DNA from: CAWUKT01 sp963923035
Lineage (GTDB): Bacteria; Bacteroidota; Bacteroidia; J057; JADKCL01
DNA: 64,000 nucleotides
Assembly (NCBI GenBank): GCA_963923035.1
Contig: CAWUKT010000007.1
Span: 66,880 to 130,879 of the forward strand
Reading direction: 5' to 3'
Below, in pieces: positions 28,771 through 37,800 of the stretch. The translations under genes were made by a program, and so were the position numbers. Each line of letters begins with the position of its first letter. The stretch's first letter is position 1. The notes under the pieces are model-generated. The model was not told the DNA's origin. It saw only the letters and a program-made list of their open reading frames with translations, and made no database searches.

Positions 28771-29883
28771 CTAGAGCTTCATGATGTAGACAAGTGCGTA
28801 AAACGAGGGGCGATTCTCGTGGGGCGTTCCCCCAACAAACTGGGTGAAGCCGGTCAAATTGTGGGAATGGTTGCCGGATGTAGTGGTTTGATCATTTCCA
28901 CTGGTTTGAAAGCCTTCATCTCCTCCATCCCCGTCCCCATCGTGTTCGTAAAAGGAGCCGTGCATGCCGTGGGTATGGGAACCACCGGGCTGGGTGGTCA
29001 GGCTCAAAGAATGGTCGTGTGAGGGGTTTTGGTCTTCCGTCAACTCGACCAGGTCGATTCCCGCCGTGTCGTGGGGCGCATAGGAAGAGGTGGCACTGGC
29101 TCCGTAGGAAACCACAAACATTCCTTGCAGGTCCGGGGTCGAAATATTGCCCGAATTATCGGACTTGGTATAGGTCCCGCCATCACAAAGGGCCCAGCCA
29201 ATCGGGATATTGCTGGTCGCCCCAAACCACATCGCAATGGCTCCCGGCGGCATCAATTCGTAGTAGGTATTGGTGGGCTGGTACAAATGCTCGACGCGAT
29301 CCGTCACGCTGAACTGAACGGGTCCCGGGACGGATCCCACATCGATGTCCCCTCCTTCTTCGTTGAGGAGCAAGGGGGCTCCACTCCCATTCTGCCGGGC
29401 CTGAATCTCCCCCGTATTCATCACCAGATTGTTCCCTGAGCTCTCCCCCATGGCCAGGGAGCCGTGGGAAGTCAGGCTCACCGGGACATTGGTCGCGATT
29501 TGAAGGGGAGCGTCGGGCGTCAGGGTAAGGTTGGCGACGCCCACGCCGATCCGTCCGCCGGTATGGTAATAGACATCTTCCGTGGTATTCCCGGCAAACT
29601 TGTACTTCCAGGGCGTCAGGGCATTGTAGCCCAGGCTTTTCAGGTAGTACAGGTGGTTGCCAGAGAAATAGGTCATGCCGATGGTCATGGCATTGGAGAA
29701 GCTGGCGCTGTTGGTGGCGGGCGGAAGGACTACGCCCCGCTGGTTCGGATTGGTCAGGTCCAATACCGAATTGGTATCGGGCGTGGACTGGCCGATGGAG
29801 ACCTGCGCCCGGACCTCGCCCACTCCAAGGAGCAGGCTCAAAGCCAGCAGAAGGCTTCCGAATGGTTGTTGGTACCGCTTCAT
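28771..29883 (-). CDS. Secreted phage-tail-collar-domain protein (copy 1)
   Basis: A 370-residue paralogue of the following gene with the same layout: signal peptide (SLLLALSLLLGVGEVRAQ), VSIGQSTPD and VLDLTNPNQRGVVLPP, a beta-rich shaft, a collar domain (AIAMWFGATSNIPIGWALC, TPDLQGMFVVS) and a His/Asp-rich tip (HGMHGSFYEHDGDGDGGD, identical to copy 2) ending FYALVYIMKL. The identity at the tip against a more diverged shaft suggests selection on the tip, perhaps for metal or ligand binding. Its ATG overlaps the FN3 gene's TGA stop (ATGA). Family call confident; function inferred. Confidence 0.85.
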   Translation of the reverse strand: MKRYQQPFGSLLLALSLLLGVGEVRAQVSIGQSTPDTNSVLDLTNPNQRGVVLPPATNSASFSNAMTIGMTYFSGNHLYYLKSLGYNALTPWKYKFAGNTTEDVYYHTGGRIGVGVANLTLTPDAPLQIATNVPVSLTSHGSLAMGESSGNNLVMNTGEIQARQNGSGAPLLLNEEGGDIDVGSVPGPVQFSVTDRVEHLYQPTNTYYELMPPGAIAMWFGATSNIPIGWALCDGGTYTKSDNSGNISTPDLQGMFVVSYGASATSSYAPHDTAGIDLVELTEDQNPSHDHSLSLTTQPGGSHTHGMHGSFYEHDGDGDGGDEGFQTSGNDQTTTSGNHSHNLTGFTQFVGGTPHENRPSFYALVYIMKL

Positions 29884-31883
29884 TCTTGTTCCACTTCGAT
29901 GGTGACAGAATCTGAATACATGATATTTCCACGCTCGCCGTAGGCCCGGATGTGGTATTCGTACTTCCCGGGCCGGGAGAGCTTTTCTTTGAATTGGGTC
30001 TGAAGGCTGACTTTCCCCCGCTGGAGCGGTTTGGCCCCGTCCAGGGAGCGGAACACGGCGTAGCCGACGATGGGTTCGTTCTGCAATTGGTCCCCATTCC
30101 AGGCGAGGTTAATTTCGGAGCGGGTCGGCACGAATTTCTGCCGGGCAATCTCGATTTCGCCTTCCAGCGGCAGGAACGGGAGCTTTCCCTTGGCGGTATT
30201 GGAGGCGGGGGAAATGAGATCGGAAAAATCAATGGCTTCGACGTAGTACTCATAGGCCACGCCCCGCTCGACGTTCTTGTCTGTATAGGCAGCGATGTCC
30301 TTGGGAATCATCGCCATGTTGAGACGCTTGAAATCGACCGTATCGCCTTCCACCCGCTTGTAAAGGTGATAGCCCTTCAGATCGGGTTCTACATTTTCCA
30401 CCCACTCCACCCGCAACGCCATTCCTTCCTCAGCTATGCTTCGGACCATCGGCGCCACGGGCGGCGTCACATCCGGCAATTTCCCGACGACTGCTTTCGA
30501 GTTCTCACTGTAATTCAGGAGGGTATCGACGGACCGAACGATGTAGACGAAGGGCGCGCTGACATTCGGGGAAATGGGTTCAGCGAAATAATTGGAGTCG
30601 AGGACCTCGGAGGCCGGCATGAAGATATTGTCGGAATTGTCTTCATCGGCGACCGAACGCATCACGACGTAGCCCCGCAGGTCTTGGGCCCGAACCGGTT
30701 CCCAACGGATGACGAAGAGGCCTGTATCCGGGAAAATGGAGACGTGTTGGGGAATGGGTGGTGGGATAATGTCAACGATTTCGCCGGTCTCGGGAAAGGA
30801 TTTCGAAATATTCCCCGCTTCGTCCTTCGCGACCAATTGGTAGGTATAGGCGCCGGGTTCCTTGACCTTATCAACAAACAAGGTATCCTCCGGCTTCAAA
30901 GGCGACCGGTTGATTTGGGCAAAGGCCGTGTCGACATCTTCGTGGAGCCGGAACAGGTCATACCCCGCCAAATCGGCCTCGGGGGAAGGTTGCCAGGTAA
31001 TCCGGTTCGTTGCCTCGCCACTATTTGCCTTCACCAACACTTCCGGAGCCGTCGGTGGATCAAAATCCTGGACTTCCAGCTTCAATTCTTCCGAGCGCAA
31101 GGATTTTCCCCCGAAATAATCCAATGCCTCAACCTGGATATAGTAAGCGGTGTCTTTGCGGGTTTGCAGGTCGATGAAATTGTCCTCCTGGTCCCCAATC
31201 GTTTCCGAACCAATCTCCCGGGTATGGAGGACCGGCTCGGTTTGCCCTTCTTTCCGAACGTAGAAATTGTAGGACGAGTAGTGCTGGGGATCGTTGTCCC
31301 ACCAAATGAAACTCCGGCGTTTTTTGCGTTCGAAGGTGATATTGGCCGGGGCGGGCAGGGGTTCATACTTGGCGCATTTGATTTCCTCCGTTTCCCCCAA
31401 CAGAATGGTTGCCCCCTTCAGAATCGCCTCCACTTTGTACTGGTATTTCTTCCCCAGCTCCGCCGTTTCGTCGTTGTAGGCAATCCGAAGCGCCAACGCC
31501 AACTGGTAATCCTTCAGAGATTGCATCAGGGTCAAAATCCCACCGAATCCCTCCACAAACTCCTGGTGGTCGGTTTCGAGGAACATTTCGATGATCCCGA
31601 CATCGTTGGAGGTGAGTTCCAGATCGGTCGGGACCGACGTCGGGGGCAGAATGGGATTCGGGGTAATGAGTTCCCAATTTTTGCGGCCCTGGCGGCGGTA
31701 GATGTTGATGCCCTCCTGGTAAGAGATTTCCGGCCCCGCCCAACGGACGGAGATGCCCGGCCCGCCGGGATTGTTCAGGACGTAAACCTTGCCTTCCTGG
31801 CCCCACGCCAATTGCGTCGCGCAGAAAAGCAGCCCGGCGAGGAGCCCCATGATTCGGCGGTATGTAGGGATGCGTTGATCCAT
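29880..31883 (-). CDS. Secreted fibronectin type III repeat protein
   Basis: A 667-residue protein. The ATG at 31883 is chosen because a signal peptide follows (YRRIMGLLAGLLFCATQLAWGQ) and it sits one base after the upstream TAA; the longer open frame to 32045 reads through that gene. The mature part is a string of about six FN3 domains (residues 25-665), each with a Pro-rich opening such as DITPPVAPMVRSI and a core Tyr like YLVKxVxGxx or YEYYVEAIDFS. No sorting domain is present (end SVTIEVEQE), so it may stay in the periplasm or bind another component. It is coupled on both sides (1-nt gap upstream, ATGA overlap downstream), arguing for a stoichiometric partner of the giant protein. Confidence 0.88.
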   Translation of the reverse strand: MDQRIPTYRRIMGLLAGLLFCATQLAWGQEGKVYVLNNPGGPGISVRWAGPEISYQEGINIYRRQGRKNWELITPNPILPPTSVPTDLELTSNDVGIIEMFLETDHQEFVEGFGGILTLMQSLKDYQLALALRIAYNDETAELGKKYQYKVEAILKGATILLGETEEIKCAKYEPLPAPANITFERKKRRSFIWWDNDPQHYSSYNFYVRKEGQTEPVLHTREIGSETIGDQEDNFIDLQTRKDTAYYIQVEALDYFGGKSLRSEELKLEVQDFDPPTAPEVLVKANSGEATNRITWQPSPEADLAGYDLFRLHEDVDTAFAQINRSPLKPEDTLFVDKVKEPGAYTYQLVAKDEAGNISKSFPETGEIVDIIPPPIPQHVSIFPDTGLFVIRWEPVRAQDLRGYVVMRSVADEDNSDNIFMPASEVLDSNYFAEPISPNVSAPFVYIVRSVDTLLNYSENSKAVVGKLPDVTPPVAPMVRSIAEEGMALRVEWVENVEPDLKGYHLYKRVEGDTVDFKRLNMAMIPKDIAAYTDKNVERGVAYEYYVEAIDFSDLISPASNTAKGKLPFLPLEGEIEIARQKFVPTRSEINLAWNGDQLQNEPIVGYAVFRSLDGAKPLQRGKVSLQTQFKEKLSRPGKYEYHIRAYGERGNIMYSDSVTIEVEQE

Positions 31884-31884
31884 C

Positions 31885-34800
31885 TTACAGTGAGAATTCT
31901 CCTTTGTAGTCAAAACTTTTGCTGAGGCCGCAGGCCTTGAAATGTCCTTGCAAAGTGCCCTGCCCTTTGGCGCCCTCGAGGTCGCCTTCCAGATCGATCC
32001 GTCCGTAGACCCCGGCCGACACGCCAAATGAATAGCCGCACGCATTGGCCTCGAGGAAAGCGCTGGCGCCCACCTCCGCGAAAATCGGCCCCAGGCTCAA
32101 CTCAGGAGAGCCGCCCTCTTCGAAGGGAATGCTCAGGCTGGCGGCCCCGCCAAATCCGAGGAAGGCCTCGAACCCAGCACTGATGCCCAGCGAACAGATT
32201 CCCAAATCGACGTCGAAGCCGCCGGCAACGCCGATGCGGACGCGGTAACCCGCCGCGACGGCGAAGGAAGCCCCTTCCAAAGAGGCTTCGAAGCCCAGGT
32301 CCGCATAGCCTTCCTCGTTGACGAGGGGCGGCAAACCGGGCACACAGAGGAGGCGGAAGCCGATGTAATCGCTGGGATCGCCGACCTTGAGGCGGACCTT
32401 GCCGGGGCGGATTTCTGCCCCAAAGGCGCCATTGGCGCAGAACATAGGCAGGGTCAGGCCCGTCTGAATGCGTCCCTGGGCCACGAAGGCGAGGTCTTTC
32501 CCGATGGTGCGGCGAAATTTCAATCCGCCGACCGCCCAACCGCCGGCTTTTTCCGAGAGGACGGCGATGTGCGACGGGCTGTCGCCGCCCACGGCGGCCA
32601 CTCCCGGCAGAGATTCGCCGAAGACATCGACCTCGCCGCCGTAGTTGATCAGGTCGAGACCGTCCAACTTGACGTGGACCTTGGCCAGGGTTTTCGCCTT
32701 CTCGACCGCCAAAGCGACGAAATTCGACTCGCTGTTCTTCAATTTGCCAACAATGTCCTTGTCCGCATTGACCGCCACGGACGCCTGTCCGATCCCTTCG
32801 ATGATCCCGCCGATCTCAATGCTTTTGTCTTTCGCTGGCTTCACGAAACCCGCGTATTTGTCCATCCCCGCCAGCAACCCGATATAGTTGTCATCGAAGC
32901 GTTTGATCCGGGCGTAGACGTCGTTCGGGAGGTAGGTATAGCCGGCGATATAGTCGTCCTTATTGAGTTCAATGGAGTGGTCGGAACCTTTCTGGAAAAT
33001 GATGGACAGGTCCTTGTTCAGGGTCGTGGTGAGGTCGTCCATCCCGAACTGGAGGCTGTAATCGTCGCGGAAGGCCGCGTACTTGTTGTCCATCTGGACC
33101 CGCAGGTAGTCATTTTTGGGGGCCGCCATGATCCAATCCGTGGCGTTGAAGTTGTAGCGGATGCCGTCTTCGGTGAAGAGGAAGCCTTCGTCGGGATTGC
33201 CCAACGGATGGACCGCGATGTATTCCGTCTTGCCGAGGGCGTAGTGCATGCCATCGTAGTCGAACTCGGCCTTCTCATTGGAAATGGCGAAGCGGGTATC
33301 GTCGTGAATCAGTTCCAAGCCGGGATTCTGGGCATCCGGAAAAACTTTGACCCGGTTATTCTCATCCAAGGCGGCCATCAGTTCATTCGGGGAAATGCCA
33401 AACTCCTGAATGCCATTGGAAAGATAGACCGACTCCCAATCCTCGAAGGATGCTACGTAACGACCATACTTGAAATCCAGGTCATTCTCCTGGTACTTCA
33501 GGTAGTCTCCGTCCAGCAAAATATGGAGGAGGTCCTGGCCAACCGCCGCCCCGTATCCGTCAACCACCAGCTTCACCTGGCTCGAGGATAAACCAAGTTC
33601 GATCCGGTTGTCCTGATAGGTAAAAGCCGGTTTGTTCAGGGGATCGACCAAGCTGACCTGGTACTGCCCGTACTGGGCGTAGAGGCCGTTCTGCTTGACC
33701 GCAAATTGCTGGTCGGAAGCCAATTCAAGGCGGACTTCATCCGGTTTTACATCCAGAATTTTCCCCTGGTAGTCGATGTAGAGGCTGTTTTCCGAAGCTG
33801 CCAATTCCCGCTCATTGTCCTTGTAGGAAACCTCTTTGTCACTGCTCACCATCAATTCCTTGTCCTGGTATTTCGCACTCAAGACATCATTTCCCACCGC
33901 AACAAAGTCATCTCCCCGATCGAAACGTACTTCCTGCGGACTCACCGCAACGGCATATTGATCCTTGGAAATGGCGAGGGAGGTATTGGAAAGGGCGACG
34001 GCGAAATTTTCCTGGGAATCGGCGGCCCGAACGCCATTCTGCGCGACGGCCAATTCCTTGGAATCCACCTTGATCTTCAGCGAATCCTTCGACAATGTGA
34101 AATACTTGTCCGGATCGACCTGCATCTTGTAGGTATCGTCGCTGTGGATCTCAATGAATTTGTCATCCGCGTGGACGGAAACCATGTTCTCGTTCAGCTG
34201 GAGGTAGGTTTGACCGGTACCCGCCGAGAATTCCTGGTCATTGGCCTTCAGGTAATAGCCGTCGAGGCCCGTTTCCAGCGCATTGTCATTGACCAGAAAT
34301 GTATATTCGCTGCCCGCCTCGACCTTCAACTCGTGGTTCGCGGCCGCATAGCTCACAAGTTTGTCTTCGAATTGGAGCAGGACCTCATCTGACTTGACCA
34401 CAAATGCATAGGTCTTGCCATCCTTGACGACCTTGATCGCCGGGAGTTCATCACATTTGTAGGTCACGTCCACGGAAAGGTCGGGGACTTCCACAATGAT
34501 GTTCTTGGAATCGTCGGGATTCAGGGCCACCCGCAAGCGGTTGCCATTGATGGTTTCATCGAACTCGTTGCCGGCAAAAGCCACCGGGTTGTTGTTGCGG
34601 GTGAGGTCAATCCCACAGAGGTTCCCCAACGTAGGGGTAATGGAAAATTGGGTGCCGCCCAGGTCGATGGCCAGGTCCGGAGACGCGCCCACGGAGAGGT
34701 TCCCGATGTCGATGCTGACATTGCCGAGGCTCATTTGGATGCCGGGGGGAGTATTGGGAGCAGAAACGGAACCCAACTCGCCATTGAGGAAGCCGTCCAG

Positions 34801-37800
34801 GTTCAACTTGTGCGCGCCAAAACCAAATTCAAGGTCGGGCACTCCGGCGACCAAGCCGCCTTTGACCTCAAAATCGCCCAGCTCAAATTCCAGGTCTTTG
34901 TCGTCCACATTGAAGGTCGCATCGACGCCGATGCCGCTCTTGCTGACCCCCAGGGTCACGGCCTTGTTCTTCAGTTCCGTGGACACGCTTCCGGCCCATC
35001 CGTCGACATCGACGGTCGTGCCGTAGGTGGAGCTCGCAAGATCTCCACTGACGCCCAGGGTCACCCCTGATTTTTGGTAGGTCACATTGACCTGCTTGGA
35101 CGTATTGACTGTGCCGTCGACCTCATGGCCATCCTTTTTCATCCCCAAACTGACCGAATTGCTGGTGAGCCCCGCCGTGAGTTCGAGGTCGTCGCCCTGG
35201 TAGCGGGCATTGTAGTCGTTGTTTTGACGGGCAATGGAGAACTGGTGGGAAGGGACCTGGAGAAACAGAGATTCCCCATCGTTGAGTTTGGCCACGCTGA
35301 CCTTATTATCGGAATAGGCGAAGGAAGCCGCCATCTTGTCCGGGGATTTCATCGCCCGGAAGCCATAATCGTCGATCTGGGTCGCTAGGTAGAGCGAATC
35401 CTCCAGGCCTGCCTCGAAGGAGTCGCCGCCCAGGGCAAAGCCCAAACGACCGGTCCCGGCGGTCTTGTTCCCGGCGATGTCGATGGACAAATCGTCCTTC
35501 TGGAAGAAAATGGACCCGGCCTGGTTGTCAATGTCAAAGCTGAAGCCGGTAGCCAGGTTCTCCCCCGCATCGGCGAAATAGACACTGCCGCCGCCCCCGT
35601 ATTTTCCCGCCACCCGCAAATCCAGGTCTCCGCCCAGGTAGCCAATCGCCATGGAATCGCTCCGAATGGAAGAATTGACCTTGTGGCCCAGGATTTCGAT
35701 TTCGCCCGCCGCGTAGTTCTGGGAGGCATCGAATTCCGTGCCCACGGAGAAATCAGGAATCGCGAACAGGGTCTTCCCGGAAAAGTTGGTGGTGTCCAGG
35801 TCCAGCAGGAAATGGTGGTCATTGTCCTTGTATTGGGCCATGAAGCGGCCCATGCCGACCCGCGCCTCGCAGAGGTGAGAGGCATCGGCATAGGAAATGA
35901 AGGACGTATCGGCGGGGTCGTAGCGGGACGCGAATTTAAGGTCGCCTTTTTCCAGGGTCAGATAGCCCTCGTTTTCGTTGATGTCCGCGCCCAGATCGAA
36001 GACGAAATCGCCTTCCTTCACGTGGAGGTCACCGGCCGTGGCATCGAATTTGGCCCCCAGACCGATCTCGAAGTCGTCCTTCTTCAGGAAAATTTCGCCC
36101 CGGTCGCTCAACAACTCGCCCTTGAGGGCGTGGTTGGGGAATTCCAGGGCCAGGAGACCCGTCTTCGCCGGGAAATCGGCCTGGACATGGAAGAGGTATT
36201 CGCCGGATTCGGCCTTGAACTTGGCGAAGTCGGGTCGGCCTTCGATGTCGACCAGGCCAACGGGAGTTTCGAGGTAAAGAAGACCCGACTTGTCGGTCAG
36301 GTTGAGGGCGTTGCGGAATTTGTAGTCGCCGTATTCGAGGAGGAAGGCGGTGGATTTTTCCATCCCGTCCACGTCGAGCTTGAGCTTCTTGTCGTCGTAG
36401 ACAATCTTGAAGCCCCCGGCTTTGCCGGGGACACTCGCGTAGGCACCCAGCTCCTTGCCGTCGTAGGCAAAATCAAAGTAGCCCGATTTCTGGGGGACGT
36501 CGCCGCCGGCGTTGAAGGTGAGATCATCCAATTGGAAGGAGAAATCGGCCTTTTTCTTCGCGTAATCGCCACTGAAGGTCGTCGCCAAATCGCCAATGGA
36601 CAACGAGAATGCCCCTTTGCTTTTTTCCACCAACTCCGCCTCCAAGTCCAAGCCCGCCACTTCCAGGTCAATTTTTGCATTCCCATCCGCATCCCCCGCT
36701 CCATAGACCTTGTAGCCGCCGTACGCCACGCCCAATTCCAGGCCCGGCTTGCTCGATACCTTGGCACCCATCAGCAGCCCTTCTCCTCCATCCACGCTCC
36801 CAATCTCAATGGAACTCCCCTCGGACAAGCCCTTGCTGTCCAGCGTAATTTGTTTGCCCAACATCTCAAAGCTCTGGGGGAAAATCTGATCGATCAATTC
36901 ATCCGCTACGCCCAACGCATCGGCGGCTTCAACAATGGCGCCCGCGTTCATGGCGGTCCCGGTCCGGAAATTGATGTTGAGGAAGGCCGCCTGGCCCGAG
37001 AGGACCTGCTCGACATTCTCAATTTTCAAGCCCGGCCCCTGAATCTCGGTCTGCAGGCCCAAATCCGCCTGGTAGATGAAGCCCTTGGCATAGGGATCGA
37101 TCAACTGCATGAACATCTTGGCCCCAAACTGGGTATTCGGGCTCAGCTCCAATTCGAAGTCGCCGTCGTCGGTTTTGAAGGACTTGACATGGCGGTAAAT
37201 CTGCCCCTCGACACCCACGATATTCGTGATCTTGATATTGTAGACGGGGACCATGACCTGGACCCCCTCGCCATCCACATCTTCGAAATAGACATCGAAG
37301 TACCAGTAGTCCATGCCGTCCACGAAGCCCAACGTCATGTTCCCGCCCATGTTGTAGCGGGCCGGGACCTTGAGGCTTGCATTGACGCCAGCGGCGAATT
37401 TGGTGCCCCAGGTGGGGTCATTGTTCACAAACAGCAGGTAGGCCCCCGCATCCAGGATCGGCGTTTCGATGTTGATGTCGAATCCCGTTGGCTTGATTTC
37501 CGTCTCTTCGCTCAGGTCCTCGGGGACCTCCACGGCTGGCTGCGGCAACGGCGTCCCGGCGGGAGCTTCCGCCGAAGTCGCCGCGACACTGGACATGGTG
37601 AAGGTGGGAGGTCCCCCTTCCTTGTCAGTAAAACCTTCGGACAAGTAGGACTCCATGACCAATGAAACCGCATATTCGCTGCCCAGAAACGCCGCCCCGA
37701 TTTCGGTCGCGGTGACGTCCAATTCCTTGAAACGGCCCTGGATCGGCTGGTCGAGGACCACCGAAGTATTTCTTCCTCCAAACCCGACCAGGTAATCGCC

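Noticed and set aside
27586..29883. Prophage remnant (collar domain)
   Set aside because: Both genes have Sec signals and sit in a coupled operon of exported proteins; no other phage gene is present.
29952..31925. 657-codon plus-strand ORF
   Set aside because: Antisense to the FN3 gene, mirror of its codon pattern, no signal peptide or domain.
35683..37665. 660-codon plus-strand ORF
   Set aside because: Antisense to the giant gene; long only because the sense frame avoids codons that would be stops in the other strand.
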